DNA of 64,000 nt from Rhizobium sp. Q54 (GCA_945861265.1 CAMAUC010000011.1:1-64000), one strand, 5' to 3'. Positions 1-8,766 are shown, counted from the first letter of the stretch. The notes: a model not told the origin generated them from the letters alone. Translations and numbers: made by a program.

Positions 1-143
1 CCCTTGCTGCCAGATATACCGTTGTCGGATATTTCCCGCACAACAGACCAGTTGTTTCTCTTACAGACTGCGCGAAGTTCAAGCGTTTGATTTTCAGTTG
101 ACTGCTTGAGCGTTGAAACCCGCGAATAAATGACTGCGCGCAT
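1..143 (-). CDS. Serine recombinase (resolvase/invertase-type), N-terminal 47 residues, runs off the left edge
   Basis: The gene starts at the ATG at 143-141 and is still open at base 1, so only 47 codons are seen. The start reads MRAVIYSRVSTLKQS, the classic N-terminus of the serine recombinase catalytic domain. Arg8 and Ser10 fall at the same residue numbers as in gamma-delta resolvase, Ser10 being the DNA-attacking nucleophile. An EISDNGISGSKG segment near residues 36-47 also matches the family. No MerR-like helix-turn-helix precedes it, so it is not IS607 TnpA. Whether it is a small resolvase/invertase or a large serine integrase cannot be told. The base composition is clearly more AT-rich than the rest of the window, and the gene lies next to a broken tRNA gene, so it is probably part of a mobile element. 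The upstream GGGAAAAAC is only a weak ribosome binding site. Confidence 0.85.
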   Translation of the reverse strand, partial: MRAVIYSRVSTLKQSTENQTLELRAVCKRNNWSVVREISDNGISGSK

Positions 144-241
144 GATTGATGTTTTTCCCTTGATGATTGACTTTCATCAAAAAGTATACACCAATTCAAT
201 ACACCTTGCTATAAGCTATTGATAATAATACCAGAGCAGAC
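144..241. mobile_element. AT-rich terminal segment of an integrated element between the recombinase start and the tRNA break
   Basis: These 98 bases are markedly AT-rich compared with the neighbouring host DNA and hold no reading frame of note. Homology to tRNA-Met stops at 242, so base 241 is the apparent host/element boundary. The real crossover may lie a few bases inside the tRNA. The far end of the element is outside the window. Inference from composition and the adjacent recombinase gene. Confidence 0.6.
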
Positions 242-282
242 GATTATGATTCCGCCGCTCTAACCAGCTGAGCTACCCCGCC
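242..282 (-). pseudogene. tRNA-Met (CAU), 5' half only
   Basis: Read on the minus strand from 282, the sequence gives an acceptor strand GGCGGGG, then TAGCTC, the AGCTGGTTA D-loop, GAGC, the anticodon-stem strand GCGGA (255-251), the loop ATCATAA with anticodon CAT at 248-246, and TC of the 3' stem strand. Pairing is lost at 241 (G where C is expected). No variable loop, T-arm or 3' acceptor strand follows within the window. The gene is therefore cut in the anticodon stem by the element on its left. Its own promoter is intact upstream. Confidence 0.8.
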
Positions 283-313
283 ACCGATCCCGGCGGTCCA
301 CCGGGATGGCGCG

Positions 314-342
314 ATATAGGGAGGCCGGACCGATGCTGTCAA
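314..342 (-). promoter_or_regulatory. Sigma-70-type promoter of the broken tRNA-Met gene
   Basis: On the minus strand there is a perfect TTGACA (342-337), a 17-bp spacer and CTATAT (319-314), about 30 bp before the tRNA 5' end at 282. Transcription would pass through the half tRNA and on into the recombinase gene, which is on the same strand. Confidence 0.7.
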
Positions 343-372
343 GCAAGCCCCGCCGGCCGCACCGGTTTGCCG

Positions 373-726
373 CTATTTCGGCGTGACGCTCGGGTCGCCG
401 CCCGGCGAACCCGGCGGCGGGATCACCGGCATGGCGCCGCCCGGCGGCGTCGGTGCGCGGATTTCCGGATCGACCTGGCCGGGCGGGCAGATCACGCCGT
501 TCGAGGCGGCGAGCTTGTCGCTTAAGTTTCGGCTGTCCTGTTTGCTGACGTCGATGTCGCCGCCCTGCCCGATCGTTGCTCGCGTACCGGGATGGGCGCA
601 GGAGTTCGGATCGAGCTGTTCGGTTTTCGGCGCGACCGGGGCATTTGGCGTCGGCGGTGGCGATTGTGCCAGTGCGATTGACGGCGTGAGCGCGAGCGCC
701 GCCGCGAACGCGATGAGGTTCCGCAT
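373..726 (-). CDS. Small proline-rich secreted protein of unknown function
   Basis: 117 residues. The start at 726 is chosen because an AAGGAGG ribosome binding site lies 6 bases upstream and the translation then opens with a signal peptide (MRNLIAFAAALALTPSIALAQ-like, cleavage near residue 21). A longer frame reaching 786 lacks these signs. The mature part is rich in Pro, Gly and Ala and ends in repeated PPG/PG turns, with a single Cys pair-like spacing (NSCAH... VICPPGQ). No known domain was recognised. An EcfG-type promoter lies 42 bp upstream, suggesting induction under general stress. Likely periplasmic or envelope-associated by inference only. Confidence 0.7.
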   Translation of the reverse strand: MRNLIAFAAALALTPSIALAQSPPPTPNAPVAPKTEQLDPNSCAHPGTRATIGQGGDIDVSKQDSRNLSDKLAASNGVICPPGQVDPEIRAPTPPGGAMPVIPPPGSPGGDPSVTPK

Positions 727-767
727 ATCCGCCTCCTTCGCACGCGCGCCTGCGCGTGAACGGAGAT

Positions 768-793
768 AACGGCTGGACCGGACCAAGGGTTCC
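768..793 (-). promoter_or_regulatory. EcfG (general stress response) promoter
   Basis: The minus strand reads GGAAC (793-789), 17 bases, then CGTT (771-768). This is an exact match to the alphaproteobacterial EcfG consensus GGAAC-N16/17-CGTT. It points at the secreted protein gene that starts at 726. Confidence 0.65.
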
Positions 794-810
794 GCTTGAA
801 GTTGAATGGA

Positions 811-1485
811 TTATGCGGCCTTTTGACCGGCCGCCAGCCGCGCGAAGCGAATCAAGGTGAAATTGCCGAGCGGCGGCAGCGGCCGGCGCTCGATCACCTC
901 AACGCCGCCATGGCGCGCCGCCCAGTTCGACAGACGGCTAAACGAGAATTCCGGCCGCCAGCCAAGACGGCGGGCGATCGGCGAGAAGCACAATTCAAAC
1001 AGCCGGCGCGGCCCGCTTTCGGCGCCGATGTGATTGACCAGAACAATTTCGCCGCCGGGCTTGAGCACGCGGATGAATTCGTCGAGCGTTTCTTCCGGAT
1101 GCGGCACCGTAGTGATGACGAACTGCGCCACTACGACGTCGAAGCTCTGGTCCGGCAGCGCCATGCGCTCGGCATCCATCACCGACAGGCCATCGACATA
1201 CGCCAGCGCCTGCGTATCGACGCGCTCCTGCGCCTTGCGCAGCATCGGCTCGGACAGGTCGATGCCGACGATGCGGTTGATCGGGTTGTAATCGGGAAGA
1301 GAAATGCCGGTGCCGACGCCGACTTCGAGAATGCGGCCGCCATGCGGGCCACAGTGGCGCTCAGCGGCGACGATCGCTTCGCCGCGGCCGGGCGCGAATA
1401 CCCTGCCGAAGACGAAATCATAAATCGGCGCCCAGAGCGCATAAGCGCGCTCGACGCCATGTTTATCGAGATCGCCCCCCATCAC
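811..1485 (-). CDS. pmtA: Class I SAM-dependent methyltransferase, probable phosphatidylethanolamine N-methyltransferase PmtA
   Basis: 224 residues. The SAM-binding motif I (EVGVGTG) is at about residues 54-60 and the acidic strand-2 motif GIDLSEPML at about 73-81. The N-terminal YALWAPIYDFVFG segment and the overall length match the Rhodobacter-type PmtA family, which methylates phosphatidylethanolamine stepwise towards phosphatidylcholine at the membrane. The C-terminal region after the Rossmann fold (FELCFSPIARRLGWRPEF) is also typical. Start codons at 1485 and 1482 are adjacent and cannot be separated. It lies downstream of mnmA on the same strand with about 67 bases between them. A related methyltransferase with another lipid or quinone substrate is possible. 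Confidence 0.75.
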   Translation of the reverse strand: MMGGDLDKHGVERAYALWAPIYDFVFGRVFAPGRGEAIVAAERHCGPHGGRILEVGVGTGISLPDYNPINRIVGIDLSEPMLRKAQERVDTQALAYVDGLSVMDAERMALPDQSFDVVVAQFVITTVPHPEETLDEFIRVLKPGGEIVLVNHIGAESGPRRLFELCFSPIARRLGWRPEFSFSRLSNWAARHGGVEVIERRPLPPLGNFTLIRFARLAAGQKAA

Positions 1486-1552
1486 TTACTTTACCGTCAC
1501 GCGGATCGTCATTGCGGAAGTGGAACCCGGCAGCCGAAATGGCTGTAAAATC

Positions 1553-2740
1553 TTACCCTTCCGCGCCCACGCCTGCAATCAGTTCCGTGCGCGTCGCCGC
1601 GGCGGCCGCAACCGCGCTCTTGATAAAGCCGCCGCCGAGCACGCGGGCCTGGCCCGCCGGTGCGTCATAAAAGACGCAGGCCTGGCCGGGCGACACGCCG
1701 TGTTCGCCATCGACCAGTTCGATTTCGTAGCCCGAGGCACCGTGCCGAAGCCAGGCCGCCTGCGGCGGGCGCGACGAGCGCACCTTGACGAAGACTTCCA
1801 GTTTGTCGTCGGCCAGCAGCGCATCGAGATCGCCGCCGCCGATCCAATTGACGTCGCGCAGCACGATGCCGGTGGTACGCAAGGCCTCGCGCGGCCCGAC
1901 GACGACGCGGCGATGTTCGGCATCGAGCTTGACGACATAAAGCGGGCTGGCGCCGGAAACCTTGAGGCCGCGCCGTTGCCCGATCGTGAAATGGATGATC
2001 CCGGAATGCTCGCCGAGCACCTTGCCGTCGAGATCGACGATTGTGCCGGGCTCGGCCGAGCCCGGCTTCAGGCGCTCGATAATGTCGGCGTAATGCCCGG
2101 TCGGCACGAAACATATGTCCTGACTGTCATGCTTGTCGGCTATGGCAAGGCCGTATTGGCGCGCCAATTCGCGCGTTTCCGCCTTGGTGCGGTCGCCCAG
2201 CGGAAAGCGCAAGGTTTCGAGTTGCTCGGCCGTGGTGCCGAACAGGAAATAGCTCTGGTCGCGTTCTTCCTCGCGGGCGCGATAAAGACCGCGGCCGCCG
2301 CCGGGCAGCGGACGCGAGGCGACATAATGGCCGGTGGCCAGGACGTCGGCGCCGAGTTCGCGCGCGGTGACCAGCAGATCCTTGAACTTGATCGACATGT
2401 TGCAGGCGACGCAGGGCACCGGCGTCTCGCCGGCGATGTAGCTCTCGGCGAAGCGGTCGATCACCGCTTCCTTGAAGCGGCTTTCATAATCGAGAACGTA
2501 ATGCGGTATTCCGATACGCTCGGCGACGCTGCGCGCATCGTAGATGTCCTGGCCGGCGCAGCAGGCGCCTTTGCGGTGGGTGGCGGCGCCATGGTCGTAA
2601 AGCTGCAAGGTGACGCCGACCACGTCATAGCCCTCGGCCTTGAGCAGGGCGGCGGTCACCGAGCTATCGACGCCGCCAGACATGGCGACGACGACACGGG
2701 TGTCCTGCGGACGGGCGGCGAGGTCGAGGGAATTTGACAT
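1553..2740 (-). CDS. mnmA: tRNA-specific 2-thiouridylase MnmA
   Basis: 395 residues. MnmA activates U34 of the Lys, Glu and Gln tRNAs with ATP and inserts sulfur to make s2U34. The PP-loop ATP pyrophosphatase motif SGGVDSS is at residues 21-27. The catalytic cysteine sits in CVACN (about residue 113) and the second cysteine in DICFVP (about residue 210). The family motif ATGHY is near residue 135. The start at 2740 is chosen because the PP-loop then has the usual short lead-in; an in-frame extension to 2836 would add 32 unconserved residues across the intergenic region. It is divergent from fliK, and the shared spacer carries flagellar control sites. Confidence 0.95.
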   Translation of the reverse strand: MSNSLDLAARPQDTRVVVAMSGGVDSSVTAALLKAEGYDVVGVTLQLYDHGAATHRKGACCAGQDIYDARSVAERIGIPHYVLDYESRFKEAVIDRFAESYIAGETPVPCVACNMSIKFKDLLVTARELGADVLATGHYVASRPLPGGGRGLYRAREEERDQSYFLFGTTAEQLETLRFPLGDRTKAETRELARQYGLAIADKHDSQDICFVPTGHYADIIERLKPGSAEPGTIVDLDGKVLGEHSGIIHFTIGQRRGLKVSGASPLYVVKLDAEHRRVVVGPREALRTTGIVLRDVNWIGGGDLDALLADDKLEVFVKVRSSRPPQAAWLRHGASGYEIELVDGEHGVSPGQACVFYDAPAGQARVLGGGFIKSAVAAAAATRTELIAGVGAEG

Positions 2741-2837
2741 GATGCTTCTTACTATATGTGTCGGCGGAAGGCGCGCAATGAAAGCCCCCCTAAATCGGCT
2801 TTGAGACCGCAATAAGAAGGCCTCCGGTTCCCGCACC

Positions 2838-2854
2838 CCGGCAAAAGCTGCCGG
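2838..2854. promoter_or_regulatory. Candidate FlbD enhancer (ftr-like) upstream of fliK
   Basis: CCGGCAAAAGCTGCCGG, arms CCGGCA/TGCCGG around AAAGC. It lies about 85 bp upstream of the sigma-54 promoter of fliK-flgD, the position expected for an FlbD enhancer. Related 17-mers occur at 5848-5864, 17070-17086 and 5285-5301. Confidence 0.6.
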
Positions 2855-2939
2855 AATACCTGCATCGGCTGCCGGGTGCGCGCTGGCGACAGACCGGCAA
2901 AATCATATCAAACTATTGATTTTATTTATCTTTTTATAG

Positions 2940-2955
2940 TGGCCTGACGATTGCA
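2940..2955 (+). promoter_or_regulatory. Sigma-54 (-24/-12) promoter for fliK-flgD
   Basis: TGGCCTGACGATTGCA fits TGGC-N7-TTGCA with exact GG-N10-GC spacing. It ends 30 bases before the fliK start. FlbD, a sigma-54 activator, is encoded at 9878-11239. Confidence 0.75.
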
Positions 2956-2985
2956 GATCATCGGGGAGAAATCCGGAGGTCTGCC

Positions 2986-4422
2986 TTGCCCCACGTTGCG
3001 TCCGATTTGAAGTCCCAATTGCTCAACCGCATCCTGCCGCAAGCCGCAAAGCCCGCCTTTGCGTCGGCTTCCCCGGCGGCGACCCCTTTCGACAGCATTC
3101 TGGACGAAACCGCGCGCCCGGCTCCCGAGCCGCGCCGCCAGCGGGCGTCCGATGACAATTCCCCGCGCGCCGACCGGCCGAAGCCGGCCGCTCGTCCCGA
3201 CCGCGTCGCCAAAACCGACGACAGCGCCCGGCCGGCCGACGCCAAAGCCGATCCCAAGGCCGACGCGGCCACGGATGCCGATACCAGCAAGGCAACCGAT
3301 GACACACCGTCGGACAGCGGCACCACCGGTCAGGCGACGGCCGGCGACGACGTGAAGGCCGCCACCGAGCAGACCGGCGAGGCCAAACCGGCCGACGCCG
3401 CGGCCAACGCCGCCGTCGCCGTGGTCATCGATCCGACGATCGCCGCCGTCAGCGCGCAGGCCGATGCCAACAGCGCGATCCCGGCCGAGGTGAAGACCAA
3501 TACCAGCGCGATCGCTGCGACCGGTGCCGGGACCGCGGTCGCAACGACCGACCCGACGGCACAGCCCGAGGCGGTCCCCGTCGGGGCCGAAATGGCCAAG
3601 GCGGCGCCCGATGCGCTCGCGGCGCTCGCCACCAAGACCGACAAGGCCGAGACGAAAACCGATAAGAAGGCGTCGACCGACAAGCCGGCGACCGCCACCA
3701 AGGCCGCTGCCGGCAACGCCGCAACTCCCCTGCACACGGAAGCGACGGCGCGGCCCGCCGACAGCGAGCCGCATAAAGACAGCGTCGCGCATGTGCGCGC
3801 CGAAGAAACGGCAAATACCCATCGCGGCGCGGCTCCGGACGCGATCGCAACGGCCACTGCGGACAGTACCGCGACGGTCGCGCCGAAACCCGCCGACCTG
3901 ACGCTGCCGCCGGCGATGACGGTGCAAACGTCAACGCAGAATGCGCCGGCGACCGCTGCCGCCGCGACGACTTCCGCCGCGCCGCTGTCGGCAACCGATC
4001 GCGCCGTGCCGATCTCCGGCGTCGCCTTTGAAATCACCAGCAAGGCGCTGGCCGGCAAGGGCCAGTTCGACATTCGTCTCGATCCGCCCGATCTCGGCCG
4101 CATCCATGTCCGCCTCGATGTCGATCGCGACGGCAACGTCATTACCCACACGGTCGCCGACCGCACCGATACGCTCGATATGCTGCGCAAGGACACCGCC
4201 GGCCTTGAACGCGCGCTACAGGATGCCGGCCTCAAGACCTCCGACAACAGCCTGCAGTTCTCGCTGCGCGATCAATCGGCCAACCAGCAGCAGAACCAGG
4301 GCGGCAACGCCAATACCGCGCACATCGTCGTCGATGACGAACAGCTTGCGGCGAACGAGCCGGCGCAACGCAATTACGCGCGCACCAACGCACCGGCCGG
4401 CGGCCTCGACATCCGCGTCTAG
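2986..4422 (+). CDS. fliK: Flagellar hook-length control protein FliK
   Basis: 478 residues. FliK is exported through the flagellar type III system, measures hook length and switches the export gate (FlhB) from hook to filament substrates. The first about 330 residues are low-complexity, rich in Ala, Lys, Asp, Thr and Pro, as is usual for this family. The conserved C-terminal hook-length domain runs from about residue 340 to 430, with FDIRLDPPDLGRIHVRLDV as its core. A Gln/Asn-rich tail follows. The start is TTG at 2986, supported by CGGAGG about 9 bases upstream; no better ATG exists. flgD follows after 27 bases, so the two form an operon under the sigma-54 promoter at 2940-2955. Confidence 0.85.
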   Translation: MPHVASDLKSQLLNRILPQAAKPAFASASPAATPFDSILDETARPAPEPRRQRASDDNSPRADRPKPAARPDRVAKTDDSARPADAKADPKADAATDADTSKATDDTPSDSGTTGQATAGDDVKAATEQTGEAKPADAAANAAVAVVIDPTIAAVSAQADANSAIPAEVKTNTSAIAATGAGTAVATTDPTAQPEAVPVGAEMAKAAPDALAALATKTDKAETKTDKKASTDKPATATKAAAGNAATPLHTEATARPADSEPHKDSVAHVRAEETANTHRGAAPDAIATATADSTATVAPKPADLTLPPAMTVQTSTQNAPATAAAATTSAAPLSATDRAVPISGVAFEITSKALAGKGQFDIRLDPPDLGRIHVRLDVDRDGNVITHTVADRTDTLDMLRKDTAGLERALQDAGLKTSDNSLQFSLRDQSANQQQNQGGNANTAHIVVDDEQLAANEPAQRNYARTNAPAGGLDIRV

Positions 4423-4449
4423 GGCGACCGGCTAAAGGATTCATGACCG

Positions 4450-5145
4450 ATGAGTGTTATTCCAGTTACCAACTCGTCAACGCCGTCGGCAGCCAGCACG
4501 ACCAGCACGACGACGGCGGCGGGCGCCGACAGCACGATGATCGCCAGCAATTTCACGACCTTCCTGCAATTGCTCACCGCCCAGCTCAAGAACCAGAACC
4601 CGCTCGATCCGCTCGACACCAACCAGTTCACCCAGCAGCTGGTGCAGTTCGCGCAGGTCGAACAGCAGATGAAGTCGAATGACCAGTTGACCAGCCTGGT
4701 GAATCTGGAGAAGAGCGCGCAATCGACAACCGCGCTCGCTTATGTCGGCGCCACCGTCGTCGTCGACGGCGCGACCACGCCTTTGACCTCGACCGGCGCG
4801 ACCTGGAATTTCAATGTCGCCAAGCCGTCGACCGCCACGATCACGATCAAGGATGCGACCGGACAGACCGCCTATTCCGGCACTTTTGCCGGCACGCCGG
4901 GCACGATGAATTTCACCTGGGACGGCCGCGGCAATGACGGCAAGACCTGGCCAGCGGGCAACTATACGATGTCGGCGACCGCGGTTGACGCCAACAACCA
5001 GTCGGTCGCCATCTCCACGGAAGTGCAGGCGGTGGTGGATTCCGTCGACCTGACGCAGACGCCGCCGACCTTGTCGATCAGCGGGCAGAACTACACGATG
5101 GACAAGATCAAACGCATCGTGCGTCCGACCGCCACGGCGAACTGA
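4450..5145 (+). CDS. flgD: Flagellar hook assembly (capping) protein FlgD
   Basis: 231 residues. FlgD caps the growing hook so that FlgE subunits can add, then is replaced by FlgK. The N-terminal half carries the conserved FlgD core, including NFTTFLQLLTAQLKNQNPLDP (first residues of it near 33) and the TNQFTQQLVQFAQVEQQ motif near residues 58-75. The C-terminal half has the fibronectin-like and Tudor-like segments, with FTWDGRGNDG at about residues 155-164 and the closing VRPTA. It lacks a cleaved signal peptide, as expected for a type III substrate. It follows fliK closely and shares its sigma-54 promoter. Confidence 0.95.
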   Translation: MSVIPVTNSSTPSAASTTSTTTAAGADSTMIASNFTTFLQLLTAQLKNQNPLDPLDTNQFTQQLVQFAQVEQQMKSNDQLTSLVNLEKSAQSTTALAYVGATVVVDGATTPLTSTGATWNFNVAKPSTATITIKDATGQTAYSGTFAGTPGTMNFTWDGRGNDGKTWPAGNYTMSATAVDANNQSVAISTEVQAVVDSVDLTQTPPTLSISGQNYTMDKIKRIVRPTATAN

Positions 5146-5262
5146 CCCCCGGCCGCCTTATTGTTCCACGCCCGAGCCCTCGTATGGTCCGGTTTTTCTC
5201 GATAATTGACGCGCACGCTGGCGCCGTGACGCGCTCCGCCACCACGGAGCTCGCCTCAGGCG

Positions 5263-5301
5263 TAACCAAAAGGTTAGCGAAAACCGGGCAAAGTTTTCCT
5301 G
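5263..5301. promoter_or_regulatory. Control region of sciP: TAACC-AAAA-GGTTA palindrome plus FlbD-like site
   Basis: The perfect palindrome TAACCAAAAGGTTA (5263-5276) is made of two CtrA-like half sites facing each other. Eight bases later CGGGCAAAGTTTTCCTG (5285-5301) matches the fliF and flhA palindromes at most positions, with TTTCC in place of TTGCC in the right arm. It lies about 92 bp before the sciP start. Confidence 0.45.
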
Positions 5302-5392
5302 TTCCGCGCTGTAAGCTTAGGCAAATTTTAAGTCGGGCCTTGTAGTTATGAGGGCAGTAGCAGTCATCAGTAGAGTCTTTGTGAGTATTCCA

Positions 5393-5668
5393 ATGACCGA
5401 ACCCCACCGCCCGAGGGTAAAATATGTCATCGGGCCCGATGGCAGTCCGCTGACGATCGCGGATCTGCCGCCGCCGACAACGAAACGTTGGGTCATCCGC
5501 CGCAAGGCCGAGGTGGTCGCCGCCGTCCGCGGCGGATTGCTGTCCCTCGAGGAAGCCTGCGCGCGTTACACCCTCACCGTCGAAGAATTCCTGTCCTGGC
5601 AGTATTCGATCGACCAGCACGGCCTCGCCGGCCTGCGCACCACGCGCATCCAGCAATACCGCCAGTAG
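5393..5668 (+). CDS. sciP: SciP-type (DUF1153) small CtrA inhibitor
   Basis: 91 residues. In Caulobacter SciP binds CtrA and blocks its activation of target promoters in G1 cells. The protein shows the DUF1153 signature almost end to end: RVKYVIGPDG, LADLPPP-like TIADLPPP, TKRWVIRRKAEVVAAVRGG and EEACARYTLTVEEFLSWQ. The helix-turn-helix lies at about residues 30-75. The start at 5393 gives the conserved MTEPHRPRVKYV beginning; a frame opening at 5348 would add 15 unconserved residues. It sits alone between flgD and fliF. A strong hairpin follows at 5701. Confidence 0.9.
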   Translation: MTEPHRPRVKYVIGPDGSPLTIADLPPPTTKRWVIRRKAEVVAAVRGGLLSLEEACARYTLTVEEFLSWQYSIDQHGLAGLRTTRIQQYRQ

Positions 5669-5700
5669 CCCCGCTACTTTAAATTCGAATTTTTTATAAT

Positions 5701-5740
5701 CGCCGGCCCACAAGTCTCATCTTGTGGCCGGCGTTTTCAC
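5701..5740 (+). terminator. Rho-independent terminator after sciP
   Basis: CGCCGGCCCACAAG (5701-5714) pairs with CTTGTGGCCGGCG (5721-5733) with one bulged C, loop TCTCAT, followed by TTTT. Confidence 0.75.
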
Positions 5741-5824
5741 GTCCGGAAACCACAGCGCGCCGCCGTGATCCAAAGGCGCATAAACGCCCGCGCCAGCTGA
5801 ATAATGGCGGCCGCGCCCCACTCG

Positions 5825-5839
5825 TTAACCAGACGCTAA
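5825..5839. promoter_or_regulatory. CtrA-type binding site upstream of fliF
   Basis: TTAA-CCAGACG-CTAA: the CtrA consensus TTAA-N7-TTAA with one mismatch. It is 65 bp upstream of the fliF start and 8 bp before the 17-bp palindrome at 5848. Confidence 0.65.
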
Positions 5840-5847
5840 CCATATAC

Positions 5848-5864
5848 TGGGCAAAACTTGCCGG
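5848..5864. promoter_or_regulatory. Candidate FlbD operator in the fliF promoter
   Basis: TGGGCAAAACTTGCCGG, with the inverted repeat GGCAA-AAC-TTGCC. The flhA promoter has the same element at the same distance from its CtrA site. Its place close to the likely start of transcription suits repression. Confidence 0.55.
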
Positions 5865-5903
5865 GTACCGCGCGAACGGGCGCCACTCGGCTAGGACAGA
5901 CCT

Positions 5904-7652
5904 GTGCAAGGCTTTTTCGATTTTGTGAAATCGCTGGGTGCGGCGCGAATGGCGGCGATGGCGGCGGTGACGCTGGCGCTCATCGGCTTCTTCGCCTTCC
6001 TGATGATCCAGATGACGTCACCGACCATGGTGCCGTTGTTCACCGATCTGTCGGTCGAGGACTCCAGCGCCATCGTCAAGGATCTGGAGCGCCAGGCGAT
6101 CGACTATACCATCAAGAACGACGGCGCGATCGTGATGGTGCCAAAGGACAAGGTCGCCCGTCTGCGCATGAAGCTCGCCGAAGGCGGCCTGCCCAAAGGC
6201 GGCGGCGTCGGCTACGAAATCTTCGACAAATCCGACGCGCTCGGCGCCACCTCCTTCATCCAGAACATCAATCATTTGCGCGCGCTGGAAGGCGAACTGG
6301 CCCGCACCATCCGCGGCCTCGACCGCGTCCAGGCCGCGCGCGTCCATCTGGTGCTGCCGGAACGGCCTCTGTTCTCGCGCGACAAGGTCGAAACCACCGC
6401 CTCGGTCGTGTTGAAGGTGCGCGGCTCGCTCGAGCCCCAGCAAGTCCGCGCCATCCGCCATCTGGTGGCGACCGCAGTCAACGGCATGAAGCCCGAGCGC
6501 GTCTCGGTTATCGACGAGACCGGCCGGCTGCTCGCCGATGGCGCGGCGCAGGAAAACGCGATGGGCGGCGGCAGCGCCGACGAGCGCAAGACCGCTTACG
6601 AAAACCGCCTGCGTGCCCAGGTCGAAGAGATCGTCTCCTCGGTGGTCGGCCCCGGCAAGGCGCGCGTCCAGCTCAATGCCGACTTCGACCTCAACCGCGT
6701 GACGCAAACCTCCGACAAGTTCGATCCGGACGGCCGCGTCGTGCGTTCGAGCCAGACCCGCGAAGAGCAATCGGCCTCCAATGACGGCAAGGAAGGCGGC
6801 CCGGTCTCGGTCGCCGGCGAACTGCCGGGCACCAACAAGGATGGCAGCAGCAGCAGCGCCGCCGCCGGCCAGCGCGACCAGAGCAAGAAGACCGAAGAAA
6901 TCGTCAATTATGAAATCTCGCGCACCACCAAGACCGAAGTAATCGAAGCCGGCCGCGTCAACCGCATCTCGGCCGCCGTGCTGGTCGACGGCCGCTATGT
7001 GAAAGACCCCAAAGGCGAGATGGTCTATCAGCCGCGCGCCAAGGAAGAGATCGACCGCATCGCCGCGCTGGTGCGCACCGCTATCGGCTTCGACGCCAAG
7101 CGCGGCGACCAGATCGAAGTGGTCAATCTGCGCTTCGCCGATACGGCGCCGATCCCGGTCGGCGAACAGCTCGGCTGGATGAAATATCTGCAGTTTACCA
7201 AGGACGACATCATGGGCGCCGCCGAAAAAGGCGTCATGGTGCTGCTCGGCCTGATCGTGCTGCTGATGGTGGTGCGGCCGCTGGTGCGCCGCATCGTCAC
7301 GCCGGACAACCCGGCGCTGGGCAAGGCCGGCGCGGCCGGCATCGCCGGTGTCTCCGGCGCGCTGGGCGGCGGCGGCGTCATTTTCGGTCCCGATGGCCAG
7401 CCGCTACCCGGCGGGGGTGGCGGTCCCGGCGGCGGCGACAGCCTGACCAACACCAGCGGCACAAATATCTCCATCGTCGGTGGCGAAGACACCGTCGCCA
7501 TTTCCAACCGCACGTCCGCGATGATCGACGTCGCCCGGGTCCAGGGCCAAGTCCACGCCCAGTCGGTGCAGAAGGTCGGCGAACTCGCCGAAAAGAATCC
7601 GCACGAGGCGGTCTCGGTCATTCGTAGCTGGTTACATGAGGACGCCGCCTGA
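5904..7652 (+). CDS. fliF: Flagellar MS-ring protein FliF
   Basis: 582 residues. FliF forms the MS ring in the inner membrane, the base on which the rotor and export gate are built. The first membrane helix is at about residues 18-38 and the second at about 437-457, flanking a periplasmic YscJ/FliF region and an RBM3-like region. The end of the protein, cytoplasmic, should bind FliG. Between helix 2 and the tail is a Gly-rich stretch (about residues 470-525). The start is GTG at 5904, giving the usual [12 protein letters not shown] opening. It is first in the fliF-G-H-N-flbD operon; its TGA overlaps the fliG ATG by one base. Confidence 0.96.
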   Translation: MQGFFDFVKSLGAARMAAMAAVTLALIGFFAFLMIQMTSPTMVPLFTDLSVEDSSAIVKDLERQAIDYTIKNDGAIVMVPKDKVARLRMKLAEGGLPKGGGVGYEIFDKSDALGATSFIQNINHLRALEGELARTIRGLDRVQAARVHLVLPERPLFSRDKVETTASVVLKVRGSLEPQQVRAIRHLVATAVNGMKPERVSVIDETGRLLADGAAQENAMGGGSADERKTAYENRLRAQVEEIVSSVVGPGKARVQLNADFDLNRVTQTSDKFDPDGRVVRSSQTREEQSASNDGKEGGPVSVAGELPGTNKDGSSSSAAAGQRDQSKKTEEIVNYEISRTTKTEVIEAGRVNRISAAVLVDGRYVKDPKGEMVYQPRAKEEIDRIAALVRTAIGFDAKRGDQIEVVNLRFADTAPIPVGEQLGWMKYLQFTKDDIMGAAEKGVMVLLGLIVLLMVVRPLVRRIVTPDNPALGKAGAAGIAGVSGALGGGGVIFGPDGQPLPGGGGGPGGGDSLTNTSGTNISIVGGEDTVAISNRTSAMIDVARVQGQVHAQSVQKVGELAEKNPHEAVSVIRSWLHEDAA

Positions 7653-8761
7653 TGCCTTCAGCTTACGACAGGGAACAAAAAGCCGGCGACATCGACGAAG
7701 TCCGCGAGGACATTGGCGGCCTGATGGCCGAACTCGCCAGCCGTCCGCAGGTGTCCAAGACACGGCGCAAGCTCACCGGCCCGGAACGCGCGGCGGTGCT
7801 GATGCTGGCGCTCGGCGAGAATTACGGCGGCAAGATCTTCAGCATGCTCGACGACGACGAGTTGCGCGAGATTTCCATCGTCATGTCGCAGCTCGGCAGC
7901 ATCGAGGCCGAGGAAGTCGAACAGCTGCTGCTTGAATTCGTCGGCCGCCTGTCGGCCTCCGGCGCGCTGCTCGGCAACTACGACGCCACCGAACGCCTGT
8001 TGCAGCAATATCTGCCGAAGGATCGCGTCGGCGGCATCATGGACGAAATCCGCGGCCCCGCCGGCCGCAACATGTGGGAAAAGCTCGCCAACGTTCAGGA
8101 AGAAGTCCTGGCGAACTATCTCAAGAACGAATATCCGCAGACCGTCGCGGTGGTTTTATCCAAGCTGCGGCCCGAGCACGCCGCCCGCGTTTTGTCGATC
8201 CTGCCCGAGGACATGTCGCTCGACTGCGTCGGCCGCATGCTGAAGATGGAAGCGGTGCAGAAGGACGTGATCGAGCGCGTCGAGCAGACCTTGCGCACCG
8301 AATTCATGTCCAATCTGTCGCAGAAGCGGCGGCGCGACGCGCATGAGGTGATGGCCGAGATTTTCAACAATTTCGACCGCCAGACCGAAACCCGTTTCCT
8401 GACCGCGCTGGAAGAAGAAAACCGCGACGCGGCCGAGCGCATCAAAGCGCTGATGTTCACCTTCGACGATCTGATCAAGCTCGACGCCGGCTCGGCGCAG
8501 ACCTTGATGCGCAATATCGACAAGGACAAGCTCGCCATCGCGCTCAAGGGCGCCAACGAGAAGGTCCGCGAATTCTTCTTCAAAAACATGTCGTCGCGCG
8601 CCGCCAAGATGCTGGTCGATGACATGGGCGCGCTCGGCGCGGTGCGGCTACGCGACGTCGACGAAGCGCAGACGCTGCTGGTCAATATCGCCAAGGATCT
8701 GGCGGCGAAGGGTGAAATCCTGATCGCCAAGAGCCAGGGCGACGACGAGTTGATTTATTAG
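7652..8761 (+). CDS. fliG: Flagellar motor switch protein FliG
   Basis: 369 residues. FliG is the rotor protein that meets the stator and, with FliM and FliN, sets rotation direction. The N-terminal domain ([16 protein letters not shown], about residue 40) binds FliF. The middle domain follows, with the [19 protein letters not shown] motif near residue 160. The C-terminal domain carries the charged helix that touches MotA ([10 protein letters not shown] near residue 268) and [10 protein letters not shown]. The first about 35 residues are a short extension. Start overlaps the fliF stop, so translation is probably coupled. A palindromic repeat directly follows the stop. Confidence 0.96.
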   Translation: MPSAYDREQKAGDIDEVREDIGGLMAELASRPQVSKTRRKLTGPERAAVLMLALGENYGGKIFSMLDDDELREISIVMSQLGSIEAEEVEQLLLEFVGRLSASGALLGNYDATERLLQQYLPKDRVGGIMDEIRGPAGRNMWEKLANVQEEVLANYLKNEYPQTVAVVLSKLRPEHAARVLSILPEDMSLDCVGRMLKMEAVQKDVIERVEQTLRTEFMSNLSQKRRRDAHEVMAEIFNNFDRQTETRFLTALEEENRDAAERIKALMFTFDDLIKLDAGSAQTLMRNIDKDKLAIALKGANEKVREFFFKNMSSRAAKMLVDDMGALGAVRLRDVDEAQTLLVNIAKDLAAKGEILIAKSQGDDELIY

Positions 8762-8766
8762 GACGT

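Noticed and set aside
1-282. IS607 or IStron element in the tRNA gene
   Set aside because: IS607 TnpA starts with a MerR-like helix-turn-helix before the catalytic domain; here the catalytic motif begins at residue 1.
2891-2906. Second FlbD-like site (ACCGGCAAAATC) near fliK
   Set aside because: Only one arm is present; the other half does not match, so it is at best a half-site.
5848-5864. Reading the fliF palindrome (and the flhA one) as a sigma-54 promoter
   Set aside because: GG-N10-GC spacing is met, but the -24 box lacks TGGCAC, the sequence is better explained as an inverted repeat, and a CtrA site lies just upstream as in early promoters.
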